From NCBI GenBank assembly GCA_031431475.1, contig JANPDL010000032.1, positions 62,001 to 126,000 on the forward strand: a DNA stretch of 64,000 nucleotides, given 5' to 3'. This document shows, one piece after another, positions 43,423-53,500 of the stretch (within the stretch, counting starts at the first letter, position 1; every line of letters starts with the position of its first letter). The notes under the pieces were generated by a model. It was not told the DNA's origin. It saw only the letters and a program-made list of their open reading frames with translations, and made no database searches. The translations under genes and the position numbers were made by a program. Source of the DNA: JADCCX01 sp031431475 (lineage in GTDB: Bacteria; Pseudomonadota; Alphaproteobacteria; Rhizobiales; Beijerinckiaceae).

Positions 43423-43786
43423 GATTATTGATTTTCCCAGCGGTTCGCTGGCCAAAATCCTGCTATTCAAGCAATCATGTATTTCCAAGATGTCCTCCCA
43501 CGATAACCTCCATGGACCGTCAACCGATGACGGTTGGACGGCCTGCTGAATTGCGATAGCGACAGTCCCGAACGAGACCATCGCAACAGTGCAAGCAGAA
43601 GGCAATGCGCCGACTGCTCTTGGCGCTTGTGGCAGCTAGAGCCTTTTTCGCCAGGGCGGCATAAAATAGACCCAAATAGGCGCGACAGGCCAGTTTCTTG
43701 CTCTTGTCAGGAGAAAAGGCCTCAACCTATCGCAAAGGCCATGTCATGAACGGTTGAAAAGCCGTGTTGAAACATTGGAGACAGTG
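43423..43786. other. 364-bp divergent intergenic region
   Basis: Between the two divergent OmpA-like genes. Apart from the open frame that continues upstream of the proposed TTG start, no gene, hairpin or repeat was found. The part around 43650-43680 (GGCATAAAATAGACCC) is AT-richer and could hold a promoter, but no clear hexamer pair was seen. Confidence 0.4.
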
Positions 43787-44824
43787 ATGACACGTGAATC
43801 TCTGCCAAACACAACCGCCGCCTCGGCAACCCATTGGTTTCACCGCACACGCCTGCGGCTTGCCATGACGGTCAGCGCCAGCGCGCTGGCTGCAAGCCTG
43901 TTGCTCGCAGCCGGACACGTCTCGGCACAGCAAGATATCAAGCCAAGTTCAGAAGTTGCAGCGGCTGCACAGCTGCCCCGCGCAGGTGAAATGCGCCTCA
44001 ACATCAAGATGAACGGAACAAATGCAGCCTTTACCGGTGCCATGGAGCCAGTTGCACGCGAACAGATCCCCTTCGCGGATGGCGAGCATTCCATCGGCCA
44101 GAACGCACGAGAGGCTATCGCCACGCTTCAGCAGAAACTCGGCACCGTCAGGAGCAAGACGATGATCGTTGTGGCGTATCACGCCGATGAAATGACGGCC
44201 TATCGCCGGGCGCGCGCCATTCGCGGCGAGATGATCGAGCGCTTCCAGATGGATCCGGCGTCCATGATCGCTACTGGCCGGACTGTACCCGAGCATATAT
44301 CCGGTCTCACTGTGATCGATATCCATACCGTCGATCCCGCATCTTGCACGGGTTGCGGCAACGCGACATTCCGGACGCTGGCCTATGACAGCGGTACGGT
44401 CAGGCTTGTGACGCTGATCCCGGAAATTCTCGCGGATCAGGGAAAAAAGCCAGAGCCAGTGATAACGGCTACCAAACCTGCACCGGTTCGTCAGATCGTA
44501 CGAGCAGCACCTGCGCCAGAGCCAACAATCGCTACTGTACAGACAACCAGACCTGCGCCAGTTCGCCAGATCGTGCGAGCCGCACCTGCACAAGAGCCCA
44601 CAGCAGCTCCCGCAAAGGCAGAAAAACCAACGCCCGTTGCCAGAAATGCGGCAACGATCAAGGCAGAGGCCTCCAACAAGGACTATGTCTCGCCGCAAGA
44701 GATAAGACGGCTTAAAGAGCGCACCATGGCACTCGCCAGCGGAAGCTGCCCTCGACCACGGATCATCATCGATGATTACTATCCCGGTGGCCCGCTTGTT
44801 CCCTGCAAACCTATCGGTCAGTAA
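43787..44824 (+). CDS. exported OmpA-like protein with a tandem repeat
   Basis: 345 aa. A long N-terminal region precedes the signal helix (LRLAMTVSASALAASLLLAA...VSAQQ). The segment AREAIATLQQKLGTVRSKTM and TAYRRARAIRGEMIERFQMD (about residues 105-165) has the alpha/beta pattern of an OmpA-like domain. The canonical NxxLSxxRA motif appears degraded to the AYRRARAIR version, so peptidoglycan binding is uncertain. A proline/alanine-rich tail has two copies of a 25-aa unit with PAPVRQIVRAAPA, then a short C-terminus with SCPRPRIIIDDYYPGGPLVPC. The ATG at 43787 has GGAG at 43777-43780. Confidence 0.6.
   Translation: MTRESLPNTTAASATHWFHRTRLRLAMTVSASALAASLLLAAGHVSAQQDIKPSSEVAAAAQLPRAGEMRLNIKMNGTNAAFTGAMEPVAREQIPFADGEHSIGQNAREAIATLQQKLGTVRSKTMIVVAYHADEMTAYRRARAIRGEMIERFQMDPASMIATGRTVPEHISGLTVIDIHTVDPASCTGCGNATFRTLAYDSGTVRLVTLIPEILADQGKKPEPVITATKPAPVRQIVRAAPAPEPTIATVQTTRPAPVRQIVRAAPAQEPTAAPAKAEKPTPVARNAATIKAEASNKDYVSPQEIRRLKERTMALASGSCPRPRIIIDDYYPGGPLVPCKPIGQ
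44474..44602 (+). repeat. two-copy tandem repeat inside the exported OmpA-like gene
   Basis: Two 54-bp units (44474-44527 and 44549-44602) repeat with a 75-bp period, coding for TKPAPVRQIVRAAPAPEPT and TRPAPVRQIVRAAPAQEPT. Most differences are silent third positions, which suggests selection on the peptide. Proline-rich repeats of this kind often span the peptidoglycan. Confidence 0.75.
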
Positions 44825-45015
44825 CGATATATGACGATATCAGGCAAAAAGGCGTTGCAAAGAGGGTTTGTTGGGGGCAGTCTCCCCGCGCGTTTCGCGG
44901 CAGGCTCGAGGAGGCCGTACGGGAAACTGTGTCATGCATATTCTGATATCATAGATGATTTGTGCTACGATAATCAGTGTATGCGAACGTAACCTTCATG
45001 ACCCTGGAGTGAAGC

Positions 45016-45507
45016 ATGCCAACTCAATATGTGGCTCTCGACAAATTTTCTAAACTCACGGCGATTGCCGTGGCGACCTGCCTGTCACTGGCGGCTTGCA
45101 CGGACTCCCAGCAGAGGGTTGGGGCAGGCGGCGCTATTGGTGCAGTCGCTGGCGGTCTGGTTGGTGGCGCCATCGGCGGTGGCCGTGGTGCCGTAATCGG
45201 GGCAATCGCCGGCGGCATCGGCGGCTTGATCATCGCAGATGCTATTGAACAGCAGCGGGCGCGTGATGCGGCCCTCGCCGCAGCCCGGTCCGGTGGATCC
45301 TATCAGCAGTCCTTCCAGAATTCGAAGGGCGAGGCTGTGGTTGTGAGGGCGCGTACAGTGCGCACCTATAGCAATCCGGAAGGGCAGCGCGTCCGCGTTG
45401 TCGAGCGTTCCATGACCCGCAACGGTCAGGACGCAGGCAAGCAAACCGTCGAGGCCAAGGAAATCAAGCTCGCCAGCGGCAAGACCGAGTGGTCTGGCAT
45501 CGAATAA
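45016..45507 (+). CDS. glycine-zipper outer-membrane lipoprotein
   Basis: 163 aa. A lipobox lies at CLSLAACTD (cysteine ~31), followed by a glycine-zipper region of about 45 aa: GAGGAIGAVAGGLVGGAIGG and GAVIGAIAGGIGGLIIADAI. Glycine zippers of this kind insert into or span membranes. The C-terminal half is hydrophilic, with VVVRARTVRTYSNPEGQRVR as a likely surface or periplasmic domain. The 191-bp gap before it contains a small hairpin CCGCG-N5-CGCGG (44886-44900) but no gene. It is probably anchored in the outer membrane. Confidence 0.7.
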   Translation: MPTQYVALDKFSKLTAIAVATCLSLAACTDSQQRVGAGGAIGAVAGGLVGGAIGGGRGAVIGAIAGGIGGLIIADAIEQQRARDAALAAARSGGSYQQSFQNSKGEAVVVRARTVRTYSNPEGQRVRVVERSMTRNGQDAGKQTVEAKEIKLASGKTEWSGIE

Positions 45508-45511
45508 TCCA

Positions 45512-45549
45512 ATCATCCCTGCTTGCGGGTAGCCGCAGGCAGGGATGAT
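45512..45549. terminator. strong 17-bp hairpin between lipoprotein and IalB-like genes
   Basis: ATCATCCCTGC-T-TGCGG (45512-45528), loop GTAG, CCGCA-G-GCAGGGATGAT (45533-45549): every position pairs, with one G-T pair. No T-run follows in either direction, so it may be an RNA-stability or attenuation element rather than a classic terminator. It begins four bases after the lipoprotein stop and ends 20 bases before the next ATG (45570). Confidence 0.7.
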
Positions 45550-45569
45550 CCATCACAAGGCAAGGATCA

Positions 45570-47447
45570 ATGACTGCGCGTCGACTGCTTGTAGCTTCCT
45601 GTGTTGCGTTGATGGGCTCTGCGGCGATGCTGCCGATGCCTGCCTCGAGCACCGTGACGGCTTTTGAAGGCTATGACGAGAACGATCCCATCGGATCGAC
45701 CTCGAAGGAGCTTGTCCGCCTGATCCGTGCCAATTGCGGCCAGGAGGGGAAAAGAATCAATATTGGTGTTGCATCGATGCCAGTAGAGGAGCAGGCCTTC
45801 ACGCGGGATCAGGGCAACCACCTGATGGGCGTGGTCCATTCGGCGTTTTCCCGTCTGGAGAATGTCCAGATGGCACCTTTCCGCGATGTCGGTGCGATCC
45901 ATGAGCTCAAGACGGTGGGCCTGACGTCCACACCCAATGCGGGCGACGCCGAGCGGCTGCTGCAGCAAGTCCAGTTTGTCGTGCGCGCCAGCGGACAGAA
46001 ATTCGGCCCCAGTATCCGCTTCCAGCTCACAGCCATCGGCCGCGGCGATCTCAACTGCTATGAAGCCACGCCGATGATCAATGTTCCGCAATCCATGGCG
46101 GGTGAGATTTTCATCCCTTCCGAAAATATCTTCAAGTCGGCAGCGCGCGAGCTCTGGGAGCGGTCTCGCGGCGTCAACCAGGTCACGGTCACCTCCCGTT
46201 CCGTGGCAGGCGGCTCGCTTGAACCCCAGTTGCCGGGGTTCTTTACCACGAAGATGCGTCAGGCCGTCTCGGCCACGCGCTCGTCCGCCACAGAGAACAT
46301 TGGCAACCCGACGGAACTGGATGTTGTCGCGAGCGGCAGGGCCACGATCGAACCGGCCCAGCGCTGGGACGCCGAGGTCGTCGTCGAACCCCGCGCCAAC
46401 GGCTACAAGATCAGCCTTGATGTAACGCGCCCCAACACCACGCCCATTGCCCAGTACGGGCTCGTATCCGTGGATGACCTGCCCGCATTGCGCAGCCGCG
46501 ATCTCGCCCGCACGGCCTCCATCATTCCCAAGGTACCCGTCACCACGGCATCAAGAACAGTCACCAGGACGGCCGCTCCCGGTGATGCGGCTTTGCTCGC
46601 CTTCTCGATGTCTCCGACCCGCGTGCAGGATACGCTGGACGACGAGACCCGCGAGCAGCGCTATGTCTTCGATATCGCGCGTGAGTCCTTCGTTGAGCTG
46701 GATGTGCAGCGGCTGTCCGGAACCTCCGCGGTTTTCGGCGTCTCTCTGCTTGATGGCGACGGCTCGACTGTGCGTCCGCTGTTTGAAGGCAAGGCGCGAC
46801 CAAACCTGAAGCGGTTCCGTCTACAGCCCGGTAAATACGAAGCGCGGCTGAGCACCGAGGGTCGCGGCAAGCACGAATATCTCTTCAGCAGCCGCGCCGT
46901 TGATATCGGCCGGATGCTCGAGCCCGAAGCGCCGGGACGCCTGACACGGCGCTTCCAGGACTGGTATGTTGGCGAAACCCGCCGTGGCACCAACCGCGTC
47001 TGCTATGCCTACACCACCGCGATGGAAGTCGCTCCCGTGGGCTGGCGTGAGCAGCGCCCGATCATCTGGCTGTCGATGTCGGATAACGCGGATGAGCCGC
47101 TGAATCACATGCTGGATGATATCCAGCGCTATGAAGCCAACGGTGCCGTACGCGCCACCATCGAAGGTCTTGATGGTGGGTTCAAGCCACTTCAGGTTCG
47201 GGCGCTCAACGCCCACATCCAGCCGTTCCAGATGAATGCGGGCGGTCAGGCCATCCTCAACCGCGATGCCATCCGCGGCTATACGCTGGGCTCATCCATC
47301 GAATTGCACGGTATGGTCGCTGGTGGTGGACCATCCCGCATCAAGTATTCTCTGATCGGATACCGAAGCGCTGTGAATGCGGCAGCCATCGCCTGTGGAA
47401 GACGCGATCTCGCCAATGATCTGGTCTGGGCTGGCGGCAAGTTTTAG
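45570..47447 (+). CDS. large exported protein with a C-terminal IalB-like domain
   Basis: 625 aa with a signal peptide (MTARRLLVASCVALMGSAAM...ASS). Residues ~40-330 are of unknown family; the first part (KRINIGVASMPVEEQAF; GVVHSAFSRLENVQMAPF) resembles lipoprotein/TolB-N-type assembly domains. Residues ~370-450 have a pre-peptidase/DVUA0089-like strand pattern (QRYVFDIARESFVELDVQRL; RFRLQPGKYEARLSTEGRGK). The last ~150 aa (FQDWYVGETRRGTNRVCYAY to RIKYSLIGYRSAVNAAAIAC) resemble invasion-associated IalB-like proteins of alphaproteobacteria: a W, a CYA motif and the closing YSLxGxxxAxxA. The stop overlaps the convergent 201-aa gene by four bases. Confidence 0.6.
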   Translation: MTARRLLVASCVALMGSAAMLPMPASSTVTAFEGYDENDPIGSTSKELVRLIRANCGQEGKRINIGVASMPVEEQAFTRDQGNHLMGVVHSAFSRLENVQMAPFRDVGAIHELKTVGLTSTPNAGDAERLLQQVQFVVRASGQKFGPSIRFQLTAIGRGDLNCYEATPMINVPQSMAGEIFIPSENIFKSAARELWERSRGVNQVTVTSRSVAGGSLEPQLPGFFTTKMRQAVSATRSSATENIGNPTELDVVASGRATIEPAQRWDAEVVVEPRANGYKISLDVTRPNTTPIAQYGLVSVDDLPALRSRDLARTASIIPKVPVTTASRTVTRTAAPGDAALLAFSMSPTRVQDTLDDETREQRYVFDIARESFVELDVQRLSGTSAVFGVSLLDGDGSTVRPLFEGKARPNLKRFRLQPGKYEARLSTEGRGKHEYLFSSRAVDIGRMLEPEAPGRLTRRFQDWYVGETRRGTNRVCYAYTTAMEVAPVGWREQRPIIWLSMSDNADEPLNHMLDDIQRYEANGAVRATIEGLDGGFKPLQVRALNAHIQPFQMNAGGQAILNRDAIRGYTLGSSIELHGMVAGGGPSRIKYSLIGYRSAVNAAAIACGRRDLANDLVWAGGKF

Positions 47448-48049
47448 TGAAACGTGATTTCGAGCTCAGGATCGCCCGAACTATTCTTGTGAACGGATAG
47501 GGCCGCAATCCGTGTCTTCGGAGCAGAGGCAGAATTGTCACGGTCACGGGCGGCCCGCAGGATATGGGCAAGTGCGGGTGCGGACCGCTCCAGAGTGGGC
47601 AGCAGTTCCGTGGCAAATAACGGATTTGTGGCAAGCTCGGTGGCCTGCGCCTCATAGGGCAGGAGGAGCGGCTCAAAGCCAGTCCAGGCGAAGACAAGCG
47701 AAGCAGGCACTGCCGCGTTGTCCCGCGCCTCCAGCAAGCGGGCGATGACAGGGCTCCAGACATCGTCATCAAGCTGGCCGATGCCTGCCAGTACAATCAG
47801 CGTTTCGGCTTCCACGATCGCTTGCTTGCGTTCGATATCAGCCTCTTTCTGGTTCCCGGACTGAAAGAGACGCGCCAGCAACCTGCAGGGTGTCAGGGTT
47901 GCGCGCAGAGATGGGTGCTGCTCCGCTTCTTGCAGCAGGCGCAGGACGCAATCGATCTCCCGGTTGGCAAGGCCATCAACGTCAAAGGCCAGATCGCGGG
48001 CAAGGGCTGAATTCAGACCGTTGGGCAGAGCAACAATGCAAGCGTTCAT
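47444..48049 (-). CDS. uncharacterised 201-aa protein
   Basis: Not recognised. No signal peptide; the protein is alpha-helical (LNSALARDLAFDVDGLANRE; LLPTLERSAPALAHILRAAR) with three cysteines in the first third (ACIVAL, DCVLRL, TPCRLL). It converges with the IalB-like gene and diverges from the 786-aa gene, from which a 142-bp gap separates it. It may be a cytosolic partner of the five-gene operon. Confidence 0.55.
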   Translation of the reverse strand: MNACIVALPNGLNSALARDLAFDVDGLANREIDCVLRLLQEAEQHPSLRATLTPCRLLARLFQSGNQKEADIERKQAIVEAETLIVLAGIGQLDDDVWSPVIARLLEARDNAAVPASLVFAWTGFEPLLLPYEAQATELATNPLFATELLPTLERSAPALAHILRAARDRDNSASAPKTRIAALSVHKNSSGDPELEITFH

Positions 48050-48191
48050 GAATCATCCCGAGGCCCGATCACGCCATGGCCGATGATCAGTTTAGCGGGC
48101 GCAACAGCTTGCAATCAACCCCTTGCTGCTGCACTGTGCTTGCAGTTTTACACGTGGAAGCCTGATTGTTTTTTGGTGAGTTGCCTGAAGC
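48050..48191. promoter_or_regulatory. divergent promoter region of the SEDS/PBP operon
   Basis: 142-bp gap between the 201-aa gene and the 786-aa gene. No dyad or clear hexamers are visible. The right part (ACACGTGGAAGCCTGATTGTTTTTTGG) is AT-richer. It should contain the promoter of the five-gene operon at 48192-61363, because the later gaps are 1-87 bp or overlaps. Confidence 0.35.
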
Positions 48192-50552
48192 ATGGACGAT
48201 AATCCCGAGATTTGGCCACTTTTTGCCTGGGATGGCCATCGTCTCCTGATTGCCCGCGCCGATACAGCGCTGGCACTTCGATGGTTTGGCGTTGTCGCCC
48301 ATGCGGGTCTGATATCGCGGATTGTCGCGACAACCAGTATCACCAGCGAGGCTTGCATCACGCAACTGCCCGTTGGCTGTCGGCATATCGACCTGTTCAT
48401 GCTGGATGCTGCCGGACACCTGTCAGTTGTCAGTGTCGAGCTGGATGACATGCTCTCGGAAGGCATGATCGATCCCGGTCTTGCCGGAGTGCGCAGGATC
48501 GCTGTTTCCGCAACGACCTCGGGCACAATGCTTGAGTGGCTGAACGCTGCTTCGCCTGACATCATCGCAGCGGGCCTCTTTCTCCCGATGGCGGCTTTGG
48601 GTGACCAGCGTCGCTGCCGCATCGGCCCGGTGGCTGATCCGCAGGCATCGCAAGACCTGACACTGGTGAGTGTGGGTCACGCACCTGATTCATCCGGACT
48701 TCTGGTCAGTCTTCGTCCGGATGGTGATGGCGTGCAGAACGTGCCTCCCGTCATGGCAGCGCATGTCATTGCGCGCTCGGCGGAGATGCGCAAGGCGCTG
48801 ACTGCGGTCGATCCGTCAGTGGTTGCGGGTCTGGAAGATGCCCTGGAACGGGTGGGATCCGCGTCGTTCCCGTCGGGTCAGCCAGATGCCACGGGCCTTG
48901 ATCCCGTGAAAAGCTTTAGGCGCGGTTTCCGGATTTTGCAGCCCTCGCCGTCGGAGGATGGCAAGGGCTTTGTGCTCGCCCTTCCGCAATGGCAGCAGCA
49001 GGACGAGATCATCCTTTTCGCCCCGCGCGGCCAGAGGCTGATGCAGGCGAATGATGAAACGCGCAATGCAGGGTCGCGACTGATTATCCGCGAGACGGAA
49101 GCGAGCTTTGTTTCAACTGTCTTTTCCCGACCTTACCGCCCAGCCACGTCAAGCGCTCTTGCCACGCTGGGATCGCAGACGCGGGGTGCGGTCGCCATCC
49201 ATTCAGGCGGCACGATGGTGGCGGGCAATCTCGTTGAAACAGCATCGGATCTGGTCGAGGCTTTCTGGGCCAGACACCACAGTTCGACAACAGCAGGCGG
49301 CATATCTTTACTGGAACGCCATCTCCCGGCTGGAATGTTTGCCTTGATCGATCCTGCCGAGAACCTCTCTCCCGCAATCGCAGCGCTCGGTCTCCGGCAC
49401 GAAATCAGCCGCGCCGCTCTTGAAGAGCTGGATGCCCTGCCCGTGCAGGCGCGCATCGCGTTTCTGCAATGGTTTGATAGCGAACCAAGCCTCGCAATCA
49501 GCGCGCTCCGGGTGCGGGTGGAATTGCCAATCCCGGATGCCAGATCGCCGGTGGATTTAACCGCAGAAGTTGTCGCCTGGTATGCCAATCCTTCATTGTC
49601 TGCGGAACTGAACGCACTTGCCGACCGGATCTCGGCAACGACCGCGAGCGAGGAACGTCGGGACAGGCTGGCACTTCTGCGCCGTGTCACCGGGTCCATC
49701 GGCAATGAATGGATCGATCTCGCGAATGTCACGTCAGCCCATGCGCTGATGCGGGAGTATCCGGTTCTGGGGCAGCCACACGGCGGAGATGATGTCTGGT
49801 CCAGCCTTCTGGTCCGGCTTGGCCGCGATACGGAACTCGCGACGCATGCACGGGAAGAAGCCAGAAAGCTCAGTCTCGAAACACTGTCGCAACACCGGGC
49901 GCAATTGCCGGATATGGCCATTGCCTGTGGACATAGCCCTGCACTCGCAGACGATCTGGCGCAACGCCTTCCCGGCCTCAGCGCCAGCGAGGTGCTTTTG
50001 CTGCAGCTGCATCTGGACGGCGTGCAGGAGCAGAAGCGTGTCATCCGACAGATTCAGCAGAGCATTGCTGATCTCGATGCGGCATCAGACGCCTCCGGCT
50101 TCGCCACACGCTTTGACCGCAGCGGTGACCCGCTGATCACAATCACGCGGATCACGGCATCCACCGATCAGGTCGTGCGGCAGTTGCTGACATTGCCGGA
50201 AGCCCGCAAGGCATTGATTGCGCTCAACCAGTGGATCGATATCAAAGTGCCAGCACCCCCGGCCCGGCACGCCGTCGCGGTTGGCCTGCGTCGCTCGCTT
50301 CAGGGGTACGCCTGCTTCCATCTCTTCCATGGCATCATCGGAGATTGCGCGAACGCCCTGACATCCGAAAGTAACAACACCAACGATGCAGAACTTGCTG
50401 CCCTGCGTCAGCGCCTGCGCGGTGGTGTGGCCGATACCCTGCCGCAATATGTGGGAGCCGCTGCCGGAATTCTGGGGGAAGATTTTGCTTTCGGGCTTTC
50501 TTTCGTCGACAGGTTAAAGGCTCCCGTACCCGCCCAAGCCGAGGCAATCTGA
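48192..50552 (+). CDS. uncharacterised 786-aa protein, first gene of the SEDS/PBP operon
   Basis: Not recognised. No signal peptide and no membrane helix, so cytosolic. The first ~200 aa read as alternating strands and helices (HRLLIARADTALALRWFGVV; VVSVELDDMLSEGMIDPGL) and could be a nucleotide-binding-like or roadblock-like domain; residues ~400-660 are helical with heptad character (LADRISATTASEERRDRL; VLLLQLHLDGVQEQKRVI). Expected role: scaffold or adaptor for the large ATPase encoded directly after it. One base separates its stop (50552) from the GTG of the next gene. Confidence 0.6.
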   Translation: MDDNPEIWPLFAWDGHRLLIARADTALALRWFGVVAHAGLISRIVATTSITSEACITQLPVGCRHIDLFMLDAAGHLSVVSVELDDMLSEGMIDPGLAGVRRIAVSATTSGTMLEWLNAASPDIIAAGLFLPMAALGDQRRCRIGPVADPQASQDLTLVSVGHAPDSSGLLVSLRPDGDGVQNVPPVMAAHVIARSAEMRKALTAVDPSVVAGLEDALERVGSASFPSGQPDATGLDPVKSFRRGFRILQPSPSEDGKGFVLALPQWQQQDEIILFAPRGQRLMQANDETRNAGSRLIIRETEASFVSTVFSRPYRPATSSALATLGSQTRGAVAIHSGGTMVAGNLVETASDLVEAFWARHHSSTTAGGISLLERHLPAGMFALIDPAENLSPAIAALGLRHEISRAALEELDALPVQARIAFLQWFDSEPSLAISALRVRVELPIPDARSPVDLTAEVVAWYANPSLSAELNALADRISATTASEERRDRLALLRRVTGSIGNEWIDLANVTSAHALMREYPVLGQPHGGDDVWSSLLVRLGRDTELATHAREEARKLSLETLSQHRAQLPDMAIACGHSPALADDLAQRLPGLSASEVLLLQLHLDGVQEQKRVIRQIQQSIADLDAASDASGFATRFDRSGDPLITITRITASTDQVVRQLLTLPEARKALIALNQWIDIKVPAPPARHAVAVGLRRSLQGYACFHLFHGIIGDCANALTSESNNTNDAELAALRQRLRGGVADTLPQYVGAAAGILGEDFAFGLSFVDRLKAPVPAQAEAI

Positions 50553-50553
50553 C

Positions 50554-53500
50554 GTGGTTTCTAGTTTCAACCTTGATACGCGGCGTGACAGTTTTTCGAT
50601 TTCGGTCGATCTGAACGACAGTGCCGATCTCGTGGATATCGCAGCCTTTGATGCGCCGGATGATGTGCGGGCAGCGGCCATCGTGTCTCTTATTGCGACC
50701 GAAGCCCGCTCGTCCGTCCGTGACCTGGGCTGGCGCAAGGGTGCTGTGCTGACCGACGAGATGCCGCTGGAGCCGGGTGGTCAGGTTGTCATGGCAGTGA
50801 CCAAGTCGTGGCTTGCATCGCGCATCGCAGTGCTGATGGCGCACGGAACGCCCGGCACAGGTGCCGTGGTCGATATCCCGTTCTCGACAGTTCTGAATCT
50901 GCCACGGGGCCCTCGCGCCTCACCCCGCCGCCTAGCCCGGATCGATGTCGTGGCCAGCGCGTCCCGTCCCGTGATCAGGGCTACTCCCGTACCAATCGAT
51001 CTGGAAGCGCTGGCCGCTGTTCATTCTGATTTCGTGGCCAGTTTTGACGTTGATATCCCGTCCGATATCGTCTTCGAGGCCAGAAAGGCTTTCGTGCTCG
51101 ATGTGGCCTGCGCAGGGGTGGCGCCGGGTGACCTCACGCTCGGGATCGAGGATGTTGCCGCACCCCTCGCAACGATCCGCCGGGGCGTGGCGCAGACTGC
51201 AAACACCGCGCGTTTCATCGTGGACCTGACTCCTGGCGAGGAAGCGGAAACACGGATTCTGACACTGCAGCTCAAGCTGACTCGGGAAGCACTGCTCTCC
51301 ATTATCGACGGCCTTCTGGCGGCCATCGGAGGAAAAAGTGCCCGGCTTCTGGTCACGGCGCGGATGACAGGGTGGGGTGATGGCAGCGCGGCTCCTGCCG
51401 CGAACACGCCCGACCGTCGCTGGATCCTGCCAGTTCCGGCGCTGGAAATACCGATCATCAGTGGATCGGCGGCCAGAGTGATCGCTGCGGTGGGCGACTC
51501 GACTTTCACGGTCGATCTCGATTCCCCGGAGCCTTCCATGCGCGACGGGCAGCCTCTGGTCATTGAGATCGACCCCGACTCGCTGACCGAACCTGTGCGT
51601 TACGCGGGTCTCAAGATCAGCATCCTGCGCTGGCCACTCGGTCGCGGTGGCACGGTCACGATCAACGCGTCCTCCGAGATCGATGGCGAGATCATCAATG
51701 AAACCGTGACATCCGTCAGGCCGGGCATTGACCGGGATGCCGGCACTGCGCGACAGGCCCAGGCGCTCATGCCTCTTCGCACCATGATTGTCCGGCTGAC
51801 GCGGTTGATCCAGGCACGGCATGTTTCGACAGCCTCCGGCGATATCGCCGTGACCATCACGATGACAGCGGGCGGTGCACCATTCCTGATTGTCCGGACC
51901 CCCGTTCTGCTGTCCCGGTGCATCCACCGCATGCCGGTCTGTATCGATCTGGGCGCATCCGCGATCTCGATCTGGGCCGGTGCGCCTCGACCACCGGAAC
52001 AGACCTTCGATATCAAACCACTAGCCATTGGTTCATGGCTTGCGAAGAACGTCGATCCTGATCATCAGGAGGCAACAACACTGGACGGTGAGGCGGCGCT
52101 CCTGATCCCGAGCCATATCAGCCTTGATCCGCTAAACCATCTGCGCTCCGACCACGCTCCCCAGACTCTTGCTGGTTTCGATCTCATTGGCTCCGACCGG
52201 GAGGTCTCCCGGCTGCGTATGAAGCATTTTGGCCGCCGCTACGATGTCTCGGTTCCCGGCCCCCCTCCCGTGGCACGCATGCGGATGAGCGGTCGTCGGA
52301 TTACCGGCCTGAAGCACGCCCTGGCCACCGGACTGCTGACATTGCCCGTTACCGATCCGGTGAATCGCTACGATGCGGCTGCTGACAAGGTTTCCACGAC
52401 GTCAACTGTCGATGTGATGCCGCTTATCGGTGATGTCCTCGATGAGTTGATGGATCTTTATGTGCTGCGGCTGGGGCAGGATGAAATCCGCGCGGACGGG
52501 ATCGATTCAAGCCCTGTCGTACCGCGCGTGATCGTGACCTGTCCCAGCGGCATAGGTGATGAAATCCAGGCACGCTATGATGCAGCGCTCGGCCTCTTCG
52601 CCAAGCGTCTGGAGCGGCTGTTCCCGCGAGCTGCGGACCTGAACGATGTAGTGGAAGCCTTGCCCGAGGCAGTGGCTGCGGCACGTTATGTCGCGGAATT
52701 GTTGGCGGCAGAATTGCGGGCCTCTCTCGAAGAACCCGTGATCCTCATCGCGCTCGATCTGGGTGCCAGCACCAGCGATGTGGCGCTGGCCCGGATCAAG
52801 GTCCAGGCAGGTCGCGTGGCTAACTTTGAGACATTGGCGACCTTTGGCATTCCGGTAGGCGGCGATGCCATTGATCAGGCGCTGGCCGGGATTATCCGCC
52901 ACCATGGCGATCGTTTTCTGGCTGGGCAACGGCTGTGCTGGGCGGTCAATTTCGACGCACCCGATCTGGCCCGATCAGTGACATCGGTGGAACCGTCGTG
53001 TCTGACGGCGGAACATTGGCTGGCGTCATCCGTGCGAGCCGCAAAGGAGCGGCTGACCACAGCCACACAAAAACACGCCGAGGAGACGGGCGGGTCCTAT
53101 GCATGGTCTTCGGAAGGCGAAAACGTTGTCACTTTCGATGTCGTTCTGGCGGAATATGCCCCCGGCAAAGGCTGGTCCGGCCTGTTCCAGCCGCTCGGAC
53201 CCGTGGGCGCCGACCAGATATTCGCACTTGCGACCGGCGCGGCAATTTCCGTTCGGGTCAGCGAGGGCGGCGGAATGCAGCTTGTTCTGGCCCTGAGCCG
53301 GGATGCCGTCATGCAGAACAGCGGCCCTGCCTCGCAGAAACTGTCGCAGATCACCCATGTGCTCGGCACACTCCTCCAGCGCATGGCGCGCACAGCGGTT
53401 CCAGCCACCGCAAAACGTCCCCGCGTGATGGTCGTGCCTACGGGACGCGCCGCTCTATGGCCGCCTTTGTTCGAGGCCATCGCCGCCGAGGCAGAAAAGG

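Noticed and set aside
43423..43605. Longer OmpA-like protein from the ATG at 43605
   Set aside because: The added residues are unlike a signal peptide or domain and precede a clean signal sequence starting at the TTG at 43422.
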